From: Wolbachia endosymbiont of Ctenocephalides felis wCfeT
Lineage (GTDB): Bacteria; Pseudomonadota; Alphaproteobacteria; Rickettsiales; Anaplasmataceae
Length of the DNA: 64,000 nucleotides
Assembly: GCF_012277295.1 (NCBI RefSeq)
Contig: NZ_CP051156.1
Location: 496,001 to 560,000, forward strand
Reading direction: 5' to 3'
The notes under the pieces are model-generated. The model did not search any database. It saw only the letters and a list, made by a program, of their open reading frames with translations, and had not been told where the DNA came from. Made by a program: the position numbers and the translations under genes. This document shows, piece by piece, positions 28,319 to 38,947 of the stretch. Numbering within the stretch: position 1 is the first letter of the stretch; the number at the start of each line of letters is the position of its first letter.

Positions 28319-29179
28319 TTATAAATTTACTACTCTATCCAAAAAGATACCAAAAAGAAGCAATAGCCCTACATAGGAGTTATTTTTAAATATGGACATG
28401 CACTGACTGGGATCATCAGGGTTAAAATTTTTATATTGGTGACGGAATATCAGTCCTACAGCAAGTAGAGCAATAAAAAAAACATTATTTAATGATGATA
28501 AAATGCCAGCATACAGCCACACCATGAGAGTTATTAAATAAAACCTTTTCAACCACGATTTTGTTGTATCACCAAAATATAATGCAGTTGATTTCATTCC
28601 AAGTTTTTCATCATCTTTTTTATCTTGATGAGCATATATGGTGTCGTAGCTAAGTGTCCAAAAAATGCATCCTACATAAAAAAGTATTGGCTCTATGCTA
28701 ACTTGATTCTTTATTGCTGCCCAACCCATTAATGACCCCATATTGAAGGTAAAACCTAAAAATAATTGTGGCCACCAAACATAACGCTTAAGTAAAGGAT
28801 AGATGGCTATCATACACATTGAAATTATTCCAAGTATAAGTGTAGTTTTGTTGGTAAGTAGCAATATTATCAAAGCGATAGATAACAATAATAAAAGTAG
28901 GACCAAGGCTTGCTTTACGTTTAATGTACCACTTGCAAGTGGTCTATCTTTTGTTCGTTCAACATATGCATCTATTTTTCTATCACATATATCATTAATT
29001 ATGCACCCGGCAGGCCTCATTAAAAATGCACCTATAGTGAATAAAACAAGGTAAAAAAAAGTCTGTCCTGATAAAGAGGTTGAAGCTAAAAGGATACCGC
29101 TCAAACTTGGGAACAATACAAGCCACAAACCTGTTGGACTATGCAATCTCATCAATGAAAAATAACTATTAAAGTCCAT
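28319..29179 (-). CDS. ubiA: 4-hydroxybenzoate polyprenyltransferase UbiA
   Basis: The integral membrane prenyltransferase has 286 residues and about eight to nine spans. The first Asp-rich motif is NDICDRKIDAYVERTKDRP (NDxxDxxxDxxxxRTxxRP) near residue 68, and the second is YAHQDKKDDEKLGMKSTA near residue 185. These bind the prenyl diphosphate through magnesium. It attaches the polyprenyl tail to 4-hydroxybenzoate in ubiquinone synthesis. Its start overlaps the rbfA stop by 11 bases, so it is probably the distal gene of the nusA-infB-rbfA transcript. Confidence 0.95.
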   Translation of the reverse strand: MDFNSYFSLMRLHSPTGLWLVLFPSLSGILLASTSLSGQTFFYLVLFTIGAFLMRPAGCIINDICDRKIDAYVERTKDRPLASGTLNVKQALVLLLLLLSIALIILLLTNKTTLILGIISMCMIAIYPLLKRYVWWPQLFLGFTFNMGSLMGWAAIKNQVSIEPILFYVGCIFWTLSYDTIYAHQDKKDDEKLGMKSTALYFGDTTKSWLKRFYLITLMVWLYAGILSSLNNVFFIALLAVGLIFRHQYKNFNPDDPSQCMSIFKNNSYVGLLLLFGIFLDRVVNL

Positions 29180-29519
29180 CAGAGTTATTTAATATGTTAT
29201 TTACGTTAATAAAATTATCAAATGCTAAATCAGGCTTAAAAACCAACTCAGGCATAAAGCGTAAATCAACCTCACTCGATATAGATTTGCGTATTGACCA
29301 TGCAGATTGATTCATTTCATCAACAATAGCATTAATATCACAATCCTCCCCACTTAATGAAGATAAAACTACATAGACATCTGCTTTTTTTAAATCCTTA
29401 CTTAATTTAACATCAGATATTGCTACATTCTTAGAAAATAACTGCCCTTCTATTAAAACCCTAGAGATTGCCCTATGTAACACTGATGCTATTTTTAGGT
29501 TTCTAATCTCCTTCTTCAT
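29169..29519 (-). CDS. rbfA: 30S ribosome-binding factor RbfA
   Basis: The protein has 116 residues with the KH-like RbfA fold: VLHRAISRVLIEGQ at the start, VAISDVKLSKDLKKADVYVVL, then SEVDLRFMPELVFKPDLAFDN at the end. It acts in late maturation of the 16S rRNA 5' end and cold adaptation. It lies one base after infB, the conserved order nusA-infB-rbfA, and overlaps ubiA by 11 bases. Confidence 0.95.
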   Translation of the reverse strand: MKKEIRNLKIASVLHRAISRVLIEGQLFSKNVAISDVKLSKDLKKADVYVVLSSLSGEDCDINAIVDEMNQSAWSIRKSISSEVDLRFMPELVFKPDLAFDNFINVNNILNNSDGL

Positions 29520-29520
29520 A

Positions 29521-31806
29521 CTACAATGCCCTTTCTTCCTGCACTAACTGATAAGCTTCCAGTACATCTCCAACCTTAATATCAACGCTACCTTCCAGTG
29601 ATATTCCACATTCAAAATTTGCACCTACCTCCTTAACATCATCCTTAAACCTGCGCAATGCTTTCAATTTTCCTTCATATATTAATTTATTATCGCGCAT
29701 TATCCTGATTAGAGAATCTTTTTTTATCACCCCATCACTAACATAACATCCAATAATATTGCCAGTTTTAGATGTATTAAATATCTGCCTCACAGACACA
29801 GAACCAACACGTACTTCTTTTGTCACTGGCTTTAACATTTTTGTTAAATACATCCTCATATCATCGATAAGTTCGTATATTATATTATAAGTATGTATTT
29901 CCACACCCTTCTGCTTTGCTAACTCTCTTATTTTTGTGTCTACCTTCACGTTGAAGGCCAAAATCACTGCATTTGACGCTTCAGCCAGTAATACATCCGA
30001 ATCTGTTATTCCCCCAACCGCTTTGTGTAAAATATTTAACTTGACTTGATCTTTACCAAGTTTATCAATCGAACTTGAAATTGCTTCAATAGAACCAGTT
30101 ACGTCGCATTTTAAAACTACAGACAGCTCTTCTATCTCGCTACTACTACGGCTAAATATATCTAAAACATCGCTTACGGAATCTTCTTGTTGTTTCTTAA
30201 TTAGCTCTAATCTATGCTCAACAATTTCACGCGCCTGTTTTTCAGAATTTACTACAACAAATTTATCCCCAGCATTTGGTACATTGTTCAGTCCAGTAAT
30301 TTCAACTGGAGAAGACGGTAATGCAGCTTGTTCTCTTTGACCGATATGGTTAACCATACTACGCACTTTACCATACACCGTGCCAACTACCAACATATCA
30401 CCAACTTTTAATGTTCCTTCCTCAACTATCAACGTGGCAGATATTCCTTTAGCTTTGTCTATTTTAGACTCTAGCACCCATCCAAGAGCTCGACAGTCTT
30501 CTATTGCCTCCAATTCCGTTAATTCAGCTATTAGTAGTATAGCTTCTTCTAATTTATCCAGATTCATCTTCTTTTTTGCTGATACCGGTACAACCATAAC
30601 GTCACCGCCCAGTTCTTCAGGAATAAGATCATACTGTGGTAGACTATGGATTACTTTCTCTACATCGCCTGGTTGTGCTTTATCAACTTTGTTTACAGCA
30701 ACAATAATGGAAACATTTGCTGCCTTTGCATGGCTGATTGCTTCAATTGTTTGCTTCATAATTCCATCATCCGCTGCAACTACTATCACAACAATATTAG
30801 TTATATTGGCACCACACGCACGCATTGCTGTGAACGCCTCATGACCTGGTGTATCAATAAAGGTAATCCTCTGATTGCCCTTTGTTAGTATCTGATAAGC
30901 ACCTATGTGTTGAGTTATTCCGCCTGACTCTCTTTCTGCGATATTAGATTCACGAAATGCATCAAGCAATGAGGTCTTACCGTGGTCCACGTGTCCCATA
31001 AAAGTAACAATTGGCGGTTTAGGTTTCCTCGGCAAATTTGCTTGATTTTCTACAAAAAGTAAATCCTTTTCTTTATTAGCTTCACTCACTCTTTTAGCCT
31101 TATGATTGAATTTTTCCACTATTTCTTGTGCTATATCCGGATCTATCAAATCATCTACCATATAACTTTCACCTACTTCTTCCCTTAGCATTTTTATCAC
31201 ACTCTTGCTATCTTCTGCCATACGAATAGATAACTCTCTGATAGTAATCTCGTCCGGTATAATCACTTCCCTTGATATATTTTTACCCTTAGTAAATTTT
31301 GATTTTTTACTTCTTATACCAAATTTTTGTCTAAATACAGGAGGTTGTTCAAGCTTTTCATCAATTGCCTGCGCGATTATCAATTTTGAATGCTTAGAGT
31401 AAGTATCTTTACTCACTTTAGCAGGCCTTTTGTTTTCGTTCTCAATATCACCATCTTCCCTTAACTTCACAGGACCTGCTGATTCTTTAAATGGAGTATC
31501 CGGTTTATTAATCTCCTCGCTACTCTCTTCTTCCTCTTCTTCTTGCTCTTCTTTCAGATTCTTTTCTTTTAATAGAGCGGCATTTTGCACAGCATTGATA
31601 CGGGAAATTTGCTCTTTTTCAGTTAAAGAACCTAACTTATCTTCATCAAGTAAATCATGTTCTTCTGTATCATGAGATTTTTTTCTTCTTTTTTTAACTA
31701 TTGTAGCTCCCGTACTTTGGCTTGCTGCAGAGCTCAAGTCGATATTTAGTTTAAGCTTACTTAGGCCTTGAAGTGTTAATTTTTTACTACTAATATCTTC
31801 ATTCAT
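29521..31806 (-). CDS. infB: Translation initiation factor IF-2
   Basis: The GTPase has 761 residues. A charged, variable N-terminus with an acidic run ([13 protein letters not shown]) is followed by the IF2 N domain ([21 protein letters not shown]) near residue 190. The G domain holds [11 protein letters not shown] (G1) near residue 273, [13 protein letters not shown] (G3) and NKVDK (G4). Beta-barrel domains follow. It delivers fMet-tRNA to the 30S subunit. It sits four bases after nusA and one base before rbfA, a normal operon. Confidence 0.97.
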   Translation of the reverse strand: MNEDISSKKLTLQGLSKLKLNIDLSSAASQSTGATIVKKRRKKSHDTEEHDLLDEDKLGSLTEKEQISRINAVQNAALLKEKNLKEEQEEEEEESSEEINKPDTPFKESAGPVKLREDGDIENENKRPAKVSKDTYSKHSKLIIAQAIDEKLEQPPVFRQKFGIRSKKSKFTKGKNISREVIIPDEITIRELSIRMAEDSKSVIKMLREEVGESYMVDDLIDPDIAQEIVEKFNHKAKRVSEANKEKDLLFVENQANLPRKPKPPIVTFMGHVDHGKTSLLDAFRESNIAERESGGITQHIGAYQILTKGNQRITFIDTPGHEAFTAMRACGANITNIVVIVVAADDGIMKQTIEAISHAKAANVSIIVAVNKVDKAQPGDVEKVIHSLPQYDLIPEELGGDVMVVPVSAKKKMNLDKLEEAILLIAELTELEAIEDCRALGWVLESKIDKAKGISATLIVEEGTLKVGDMLVVGTVYGKVRSMVNHIGQREQAALPSSPVEITGLNNVPNAGDKFVVVNSEKQAREIVEHRLELIKKQQEDSVSDVLDIFSRSSSEIEELSVVLKCDVTGSIEAISSSIDKLGKDQVKLNILHKAVGGITDSDVLLAEASNAVILAFNVKVDTKIRELAKQKGVEIHTYNIIYELIDDMRMYLTKMLKPVTKEVRVGSVSVRQIFNTSKTGNIIGCYVSDGVIKKDSLIRIMRDNKLIYEGKLKALRRFKDDVKEVGANFECGISLEGSVDIKVGDVLEAYQLVQEERAL

Positions 31807-31810
31807 TCTA

Positions 31811-33340
31811 TTATATTACTCCGAGCTTTTTACGAGCTTCCATAATTATTGAGTCTACCGTATTTTTTAAATTTTCCTTATTAATCGCTGAAGAAGAAAG
31901 CATACTGCAGAACTCATAACTTGATAAATCTGCTACATCCTCTAAAGTTTTAATGCCATGTTTGCTAAGAGCAATTTTATCATCTATTGATAAGGGCAGA
32001 TTAACTACATCATCCTCCATACCTAAATTTTTTAGCTCATCTATTTTTTTCTCATTCTCTTCTTTTAAATACTTATTTGCTCTGTTGTGAAGCTCGTTTG
32101 CAATATCCTCATTAAAACCCTCTATTGAAGCAAGCTCTTTAATTGAAGCGTTATATATATCTTCCACACTAGAAAAACCTTCTGTTACTAGTAACTGACC
32201 CATTATTTCTTCCAAATTTAAGGCTTCAGCAAACAATGCTGAACATTGAGTAAGCTCCTTACTACGCCTTTCCGACTCTTGTTGGGTACTTAATATTTCA
32301 ATCTTCCACCCAATAAGCTCTGAAGCTAATCTTACGTTCTGACCTTTCTTACCTATAGCAAGACTTAACTGATCTTCGGCAACTATTAATTCTATGCACT
32401 TTTCATCTTCATCAATAATCACCTTTGATACTTCCGCAGGGGTAATGGCTTTAATAACAAATTGCCCCAAATCTAAAGAGTAAGTTATAACATCAATCTT
32501 CTCACCATTTAGTTCATGTATTATAGTTTTTATCCTATCTCCTTTAATTCCAACACAAGCACCCACAGGATCGATGTTTCTATCAGGAGAAAAAACAGCA
32601 ATTTTTGATCTTGAGCCGGCATCCCTGGCTATACCTTTAATTACCACTAATCCATCAGCAATTTCCGGCACTTCTTGATGTAATAATGCTTCTAAGAAAC
32701 CTTCATGAGTCCTTGAAAGAATGATTTGACGCCCATCCTCAGAACGTTTAACAGCTTGTATGTAAGCTTTAACTTTATCGCCTTCGCGAAAAGACTCACC
32801 ACCAATTAAATTCCTTATTGGAAGGTATGCTCTAGTACCATTTATATCTATAATTAAATCTGAATATTCTACTTGTTTAACGATACCATATCTTACTTCT
32901 CCGACCTTATCTTTAAATTCTTCATATTGTTTTTTAGATTCTTCATCTTTAATTATCTGAGCAATCTTTTGTTGAGCGATTCTTGCTGAAGCGAGGTCAG
33001 TGCCAAGAGAAAGTTTCTCTTGAATAGTATCGCCAACTTGTGCATCTTTTTTTATTAATTTAGCCTGCGTAAGCTTAATTGTAGTACTATCTCCCTTGCT
33101 TGACTCATCCTCAATTACTCCCAATTTTCTATACGAGGTAATCTCACCTGTATTTCTATCTATATTAACTACAATTTTGCTTTTATCACCATATTTCTGA
33201 TGAGCTACTGCTTTTATAGCACTCTCTAATGCTTGAATTATGATTTCAGGACTTAAACCTATTTTAACTGAAAGTTCATTCACTTCTCTGATTGTATCAG
33301 AACTTCCAACCATGTTATTCTTATCACTCCTTCTGCTCAT
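31811..33340 (-). CDS. nusA: Transcription termination/antitermination factor NusA
   Basis: The protein has about 509 residues. The N-terminal RNA-polymerase-binding domain ([22 protein letters not shown]) is followed by an S1 domain ([19 protein letters not shown]) and two KH domains ([20 protein letters not shown] and [19 protein letters not shown]). A C-terminal helix-hairpin region ends the protein. The start is uncertain: ATG 33340 is chosen, while ATG 33313 is preceded by AGGAG at a long spacing. The gene rimP, usually just upstream of nusA, is absent here; the decayed RND gene takes its place. Confidence 0.94.
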   Translation of the reverse strand: MSRRSDKNNMVGSSDTIREVNELSVKIGLSPEIIIQALESAIKAVAHQKYGDKSKIVVNIDRNTGEITSYRKLGVIEDESSKGDSTTIKLTQAKLIKKDAQVGDTIQEKLSLGTDLASARIAQQKIAQIIKDEESKKQYEEFKDKVGEVRYGIVKQVEYSDLIIDINGTRAYLPIRNLIGGESFREGDKVKAYIQAVKRSEDGRQIILSRTHEGFLEALLHQEVPEIADGLVVIKGIARDAGSRSKIAVFSPDRNIDPVGACVGIKGDRIKTIIHELNGEKIDVITYSLDLGQFVIKAITPAEVSKVIIDEDEKCIELIVAEDQLSLAIGKKGQNVRLASELIGWKIEILSTQQESERRSKELTQCSALFAEALNLEEIMGQLLVTEGFSSVEDIYNASIKELASIEGFNEDIANELHNRANKYLKEENEKKIDELKNLGMEDDVVNLPLSIDDKIALSKHGIKTLEDVADLSSYEFCSMLSSSAINKENLKNTVDSIIMEARKKLGVI

Positions 33341-33412
33341 ACAAATAAATCCAATCAATTAGTTACAATTATAGCTTTAATGGCTTATTTTAAATATTAA
33401 ATAATTGCTAAC

Positions 33413-36400
33413 CTAAGTCAAGTTTTTTTGCATCATGAGCAGTGCTGGGGTAAAGAATAATGTCAAAATCGTAGCAACTAATACTCCACTTGCAATAGTT
33501 GTTGAAATATCAACCCACCACTGACTTGACGGTGCATCATATGTGATTCATAATGTAAAAAAATTTATATTTAATCTTGTAATCATCGGTGCTAAGCCAA
33601 GAACCGTAGTTGCAACAGTCAGCAACATTGGCCTTACACGAGAAATTGAGGCATTTATTATGCATTGCCTGATATTATTTTTATGCATCTTAACCTGATG
33701 ATGAAAAGCATCCAGCAGTAATATGTTATTGTTGACTATAATACCTGCTAGAGCAATCACTCCCACACCACACATAACAACAACAAAAACTTGGTGTGTG
33801 ATGAAAAAAACAAAAAATACACATGTAGTAGATAAAAACACCGCTGTCATTACGATGAACGTATGATACACATTATTAAATTGTGTCACTAATACTAGTA
33901 TCATAAGTGTAATTGCTAATATGAAAGCCTTAAGTAAAAACGCACTTGATTTCTGTTGGTCTTCTTTATCGCCTTTGAAATCAACTTTTACTCCTTTGTC
34001 CCAATCTTGAGAAAGTGAATCCTGAATAAATTTGATTCTCTCATCAACAAGATAGCCAAAATTGAGGTCAGCAGAAATTACAACAGTGCGTAATCCATCA
34101 ATTCTCCTCAATCTATTTATCTTTTTCTCTGGAGTGTATTTCACTATGCTGCTCATCGGGTATGGGCCATTAACCGTATTAATAAAAAGATTATCTATAG
34201 TCTTCATGTTGCGATCCTTGCGTGGAAAACGAAGTATTATGTCAATTTCTTCATCCAGATTGTTAGGTCTATATTTTCCAATCAACACTCCGCTTGTAAC
34301 CATTTTTACAAAATCACCAATCGTTGCAACACTAACTCCAGAGCTTGTTGCTCTACTCTTGTCAATGCTCATATCCCACTCTATCTCAGGTGATGACCTG
34401 CTGTCTTGAATGTTTATAAATCCAGACGAAGGCTGATTCATCAGTTTTAGAATTTTCTCTACAGCCAAATCTAAACTCTGTGCATTCCCGCTGAGGTTAA
34501 TTTGTATTGGCTTGTCAGCCGATGGTCCAGATTTTTCCTCCTCAACATCAACTATTATTCCCTTAATATCCTGCACACTACTTCTGATATCATTTAATAT
34601 ATACTTAGCCTTGCGCCTGAATCGCCAGTCCGCGAGTTCTAGCTGAATTCTGGCAATGACGTCATCTGAAAATGCTCCTGATCTTGCATAAGCGACGTGA
34701 ATTTCTTTTTTAACACTCAAAATACGCTCCTCTACCTCCCTTAATATTAAATCCCTTTCTTTAGCTCTTACACTGATCAAGATATTATCTGGGTCTACTT
34801 TCGGAAAAAATTTCACTCCTGGGCCAAGGGTGAAATACAGTACACTAAATGAAAACAATACGAGTACAACAGAGCACATAAATTTTTTAGGGTGATTGAG
34901 GACTTTTTCTAGTGCTCGCACATAAGCCTTGATTATAGGTCCAGCACCTTCTATTTCACCATTTTCTATGGCATTCATCTTGTTTATTTCTTTCTCTGAG
35001 GTTACTGACGGTTTACCAAATATTACACCAAGCGTTGGTATAAAAATCAAAGCCATAATGAGTGACCCAGTCAAGGTTAGAATTATCGTAATCGGTATAT
35101 ATTGCATGAATTTACCAACCGTATCAGGCCAAAATAACAGAGGAAAAAACACTGCTAATTTAGTTAGCGTAGATGATAGAACGGGGTAGAACATATCACG
35201 AACCGCAACGTGAAAAGCTTCAACTTTATCCATGCCGCAGGTCATTTTTCTATCTGCATATTCGCTGATTACAATTGCATCATCAACTAGCATGCCAGCT
35301 GCCATGATTAAGCTAAAGAGTACAACTATATTTAAGGTTATACCCATAGAATAGAGAGCAATTATCCCAATAAGAAAGGAGCCAGGTATCGATAGTGCAA
35401 CAAGAATGGTAGTTCTGGTACCCATTGAAAGCATTATTATGATCAGTATTAATAACACAGCAAATATTATGCCATTTTCAAGGTCATCCAAGACATCACG
35501 AACGTTTTTTGATTGATCATTTAAGTATACCACTTTCAAATTGTTAGGCAGCTGATCTTTTGCCTTATCCATTAAGTATTTTACTTGACCTACTGTCTCT
35601 ATTATGTTTTTTCCGTTGCGTTTTGAGATTTCCAATACAACACTTGATAATCCATTGATGCGAGCAAATCCTTCATGATCCTCAAATCTAGGGTATACCT
35701 TTGCTATATCCTTGATTTTCAAAACTGCATCACCTTGCGATCTGATAGGAATATTCATAATGTCTTCTATACCTTTTAATAATCCAGATATTTTGATTGA
35801 ATATTTACCAGTATCGCTTTCTAGTTATCCTGCTCCCACAAGTCTATTATTACTTGCAATAGCTTGGAATATTTCACTTGATTGAATATTATATTTTGTT
35901 AGAACTGTAGGTTCAACTACAACCTCTACTGTTTCTTTGCGCATGCCTGCAACTTCAACCTTGAGGACATTTGGCAAAGACTCTATTTCCTTCTTTAATT
36001 TACGTGCTATTTCAACTAAAGCTCTTTCTGGCAAATTACCAATTAAGCCAACATTCAATATGGGAAACAAGCTCAAATTTATTTCATTGATTATCGGAGA
36101 CTCAGCTTCAACAGGTAGTTTTGACTTTATATTTGAAAGCTTTGAACGAACGTTGTCAAGAACTTCTTTATTATCATATTCTGTGCCGAATTTAAGTATT
36201 ATATGAGCACCATTATTAGTTGCTATTGCTTTTAATTCTTTCACGCCTTCAATAGATCTTAATTCGTTTTCTATTGGAATAGCCAATAGCTTTTCACTGT
36301 CTTCAACGGAAATTCCTGGAAGTCCAACAAATACGCTTATTACGGGGATTTGTATGTCGGGGTTGCTTTCTCTTGGCATCATTACGTAGGCATATGAGCC

Positions 36401-36466
36401 GAAGATAAAAATCACTATAAGTAATAGTATTACTGTCCTATTCCTCTCTACAAGCAAGCTTTTCAT
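33413..36466 (-). pseudogene. RND-family efflux transporter with two in-frame stops
   Basis: A single frame of 1018 codons encodes an AcrB/MexB-like inner-membrane pump, interrupted by TAA at 35825-35827 (after NNRLVGAG) and TGA at 33548-33550 (after NINFFTL). The sequence is continuous across both stops and ends DISTTIASGVLVATILTLFF with PALLMM, the normal RND C-terminus. Recognisable parts include VLLLIVIFIFGSYAYVMMPRE, the periplasmic porter region, and GMLVDDAIVISEY with the charged pair of helix 4. Both stops fit C-to-T changes of CAA and CGA. No membrane-fusion partner gene is adjacent. Transport by the full pump is not expected without readthrough. Confidence 0.92.
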
Positions 36467-36619
36467 GTTAGTATTTACACATGTCTTTAGTATATATTAT
36501 AGCTTAGATACATTATATATTAATTAACCCACATACAATTTTTAAGATGTTTATACTTAGTATTAAGATCAACGTAAAGTTGTAAATGTAAAAAAAAAAT
36601 TTGTATAGTAATTCAGTAG

Positions 36620-36696
36620 ACATAACTGTACAAACATTGCATTTTAGGCTAGTTGTCTACAAAAGAGTGTCATCCCAGTGCCCAGACACTGGGATG
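36620..36696. repeat. Dispersed repeat ending in a palindrome, next to IS903
   Basis: About 77 bases beginning ACATAACTGTAC and including CATTGCATTTTAGGC recur at 59879-59953 with a few differences. The repeat ends in the hairpin CATCCCAGTG/CACTGGGATG (36671-36696). In both places an IS903-type element begins exactly at the palindrome's outer edge, but in opposite transposase orientation. The rest of the interval from the RND gene (36467-36619) is AT-rich with no gene. Confidence 0.8.
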
Positions 36697-37785
36697 GCTT
36701 TGTTGCATCGCTCTTTGGATAGGAGGCAATGCATAATAAATTCATGAAGCTATCTCAAATTTAGCCATGCCTATTTCAGTAAATTTGTTCAGCAAATAAC
36801 ACTTGAGTAGCATTTCTTTCTCACGGTTAATCTCAGATTTGTTCCTAAAACTAAACCCAAATGTTTGCTTCAGTCGCGAGAAAAAACTTTCTATATAAGA
36901 TCTCTTCCCATAATTTATCTCTTTTTTCCACTTCTTCATACCATCTTCACCATATGACTTTATGAGCTTGATTGTAGAATTTCTCTCAGCCATATAATCC
37001 AGCTTTGGATGCTCCACTGCATTGTTTTGCAGAGGAATTTTTGTCTTTATGCCAAGCTCATTGCACAATTTGTATAACTTCTTTCGATTATATGCTCTGT
37101 CTGCATATAGTGTGCTTATATTGTATTTAGCATTAGCCCTTGCAATAAGATCACAGGCTCCATAGTGGTCAGAATAAACTCCACTACTGTATTTTGCAGC
37201 TATGACTTTTTTGCTACCTATCTCCAGCATTACATGCAATTTTCTTGTTTGCTTATAGCCACGGTACTTTCTATCTGTACCGTTTGCCTTACTATGGCCT
37301 GGAATATTATTGTAGATGCTTATTCCAGTGCTATCTATGGCGATCTCAATATTTTCCATACTGTTTTTATCATGTCTTCGATCATTAATTTTTAAGTTAA
37401 GCTTTTTGAATCTTCTGGAAGCCTGGGAATAGCTGATAACTTGCAAATTTTTTCCTATTTGCTCAAGGTATCCCGCTATAAACCCCACCGTTTGTCTTAG
37501 GCCTATTCTAAACAAATAAGTTATTATGTGAATTAGAATTACGACTTTATCACTATAAATATTGTTGCTACCGGCCATTTTGGGACTTTTTTCGTACCAA
37601 TTTTCTATGGCATCGTTGACGTAATAAAAAATATTTCCTCTTTCTTGGAGAAATTTGTTATATTCGTAGCAGTTACTGACTTTCATTTTGACTGGCATAT
37701 TTTTCCTTTGTCGGTTAAATGCCTGTTTATAATGAATTTCGTCAGTAACTCCCAGTTCTTTTTACTTTAGCTATGCAACAAAGCC
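36696..37785 (-). mobile_element. IS903-type IS5-family element, copy 1 (1090 bp)
   Basis: The terminal inverted repeats are GGCTTTGTTGCATCGCT at 36696 and AGCTATGCAACAAAGCC ending at 37785, like the ends of IS903. The 9-base flanks CACTGGGAT and GATCCAGCC differ, so the original target duplication is lost or separated by rearrangement. Confidence 0.93.
36742..37698 (-). CDS. IS5-family (IS903 group) transposase, intact
   Basis: The DDE transposase has 318 residues. The N-terminal DNA-binding part is MPVKMKVSNCYEYNKFLQE, and the catalytic residues are in IAIDSTGISIY (first Asp), TLYADRAYNRKKLY (second Asp) and YGKRSYIESFFSRLKQTFG (Glu, with the Y-x6-Lys-like spacing of the family). It differs from copies 2 and 3 by one or two residues only (KMAGSNN here), so expansion was recent. 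Confidence 0.95.
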   Translation of the reverse strand: MPVKMKVSNCYEYNKFLQERGNIFYYVNDAIENWYEKSPKMAGSNNIYSDKVVILIHIITYLFRIGLRQTVGFIAGYLEQIGKNLQVISYSQASRRFKKLNLKINDRRHDKNSMENIEIAIDSTGISIYNNIPGHSKANGTDRKYRGYKQTRKLHVMLEIGSKKVIAAKYSSGVYSDHYGACDLIARANAKYNISTLYADRAYNRKKLYKLCNELGIKTKIPLQNNAVEHPKLDYMAERNSTIKLIKSYGEDGMKKWKKEINYGKRSYIESFFSRLKQTFGFSFRNKSEINREKEMLLKCYLLNKFTEIGMAKFEIAS

Positions 37786-37849
37786 GATCCAGCCTTTAAA
37801 TTCCATTCAAAATAACTTTTATATTCATTATTTATGCTCAATTGAAATT

Positions 37850-37882
37850 CCTGAATTCTAGCGTCAAACGCTAGAATTCAGG
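37850..37882 (+). repeat. 14-bp-stem palindrome followed by T run
   Basis: CCTGAATTCTAGCG and CGCTAGAATTCAGG surround TCAAA, and TCTTTTT follows on the plus strand. It looks like an intrinsic terminator but no plus-strand gene precedes it except the flank of IS903, so a dispersed palindrome is as likely. Confidence 0.65.
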
Positions 37883-38077
37883 TCTTTTTAACTGGATATT
37901 ATGATCAAGTCATAATATGACAAGAAAGATTTATTATTAAAATATCTTTATTAATTTCATAACTATAATCACCCATTCTATTTTCTTTAAAAATATCATT
38001 ATTAATATATAAATTTTATCTAATATTCTTAACTTTCGTCGACTTTTTAATGAGATTATGGGAAATTATATACAAAT

Positions 38078-38104
38078 CAGTTATTTCCAAAACGGAAATA
38101 ACTG
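38078..38104. repeat. Second copy of the CAGTTATTTCC palindrome
   Basis: CAGTTATTTCC and GGAAATAACTG surround AAAAC. The same inner stem forms the centre of the longer palindrome at 16263-16297. Here it sits about 85 bases beyond the trmB stop. Confidence 0.75.
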
Positions 38105-38188
38105 GTCTTTAAAAGTATGTTGCCACATAATGATAGCGTTAAAGTTGTAATTTTGGAGTTTATGGAAGCTTTGGTGCACCCACTTCAG

Positions 38189-38842
38189 TTACAGTATATC
38201 TGATTTCACTAGCACTCTAAAAAACCTCACTTTGCGCTGAGCTTGTAGTGCTTTCCTATGATATTTTGTCAAAGCATAGCTTCCAAAATCATCTTGTGTA
38301 TAGGTTGTATCATTACACTGCGCTATATACAGCTCTATCCACTCTGCATAACCTGGATGATCGGTTGCAATTAGTGTTTCTCCCGTTATAGACATCTTTT
38401 TTGTCAATAAATTTAAAAATTCTGCATTAATCAATCGCCTTTTGTTATGGCTTCGTTTTGGCCATGGGTCTGGAAAGAAAATAAAAAACTTTTCAATACT
38501 TTTATCAGGAAAGTTAACAATAAGCTTCCTTGCATCTTCTATCCATACTAGAATATTCTTTAGATCATGCTTTACTACACTAGTTAATAGATGAGACACT
38601 CCTTTTAAATAAGGCTCACACCCTATAAATAAAACATCTGGCTGATTAAGTGCTTGATATAGAATATGCTCACCATTACCAAAACCTATTTCTATACATA
38701 TTTTACTCTGCAAACCTATAATCTTTTTTATGGACTCTTTATCACCTTGAATAGAATACTTCCCTAACATTTTATCATTTTCTGGACTAAGCCTTGATCT
38801 TCTAGCAAACGATCTAATCCATCTTTCTTCTTGTAGTAACAT
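38189..38842 (-). CDS. trmB: tRNA (guanine-N7)-methyltransferase TrmB
   Basis: The SAM-dependent enzyme has 217 residues. The SAM site is ICIEIGFGNGEHILYQA near residue 50. The family signature FIFFPDPWPKRSHNKRRLIN lies near residue 120, and ATDHPGYAEW near residue 160. It methylates G46 of tRNAs. It is divergent from rpsA across a 105-base spacer and has no partner gene on its strand. Confidence 0.95.
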   Translation of the reverse strand: MLLQEERWIRSFARRSRLSPENDKMLGKYSIQGDKESIKKIIGLQSKICIEIGFGNGEHILYQALNQPDVLFIGCEPYLKGVSHLLTSVVKHDLKNILVWIEDARKLIVNFPDKSIEKFFIFFPDPWPKRSHNKRRLINAEFLNLLTKKMSITGETLIATDHPGYAEWIELYIAQCNDTTYTQDDFGSYALTKYHRKALQAQRKVRFFRVLVKSDIL

Positions 38843-38879
38843 CGCCCTGTAGCGTCCCTATAAATTATTCTTGAATAGA

Positions 38880-38907
38880 TTGTAACTAACTATTAATATT
38901 ATATAAT
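38880..38907 (+). promoter_or_regulatory. Candidate rpsA promoter
   Basis: TTGTAA at 38880-38885 and a consensus TATAAT at 38902-38907 are 16 bases apart, about 40 bases before the rpsA start. AAAGG at 38934-38938 then serves as its ribosome binding site. The -10 match is good but the region is very AT-rich. Confidence 0.4.
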
Positions 38908-38947
38908 TATAAGTTTATATTAAAGTTAAAATTAAAGGTTACATTGC

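Larger units (their letters stand above)
37786..38188. other. 403-base gene-free interval between IS903 and trmB
   Basis: No coding frame is visible. It holds three palindromes: a 14-bp stem at 37850-37882, a 9-bp stem ATATTATGA/TCATAATAT near 37897-37919, and a hairpin at 38078-38104. The middle part is extremely AT-rich. The 3' part, up to the trmB stop, is unremarkable. Confidence 0.65.

Noticed and set aside
37165..37395. 76-residue frame antisense to the IS903-type transposase, present in all three copies
   Set aside because: It merely mirrors the conserved transposase frame and is low in coding character.
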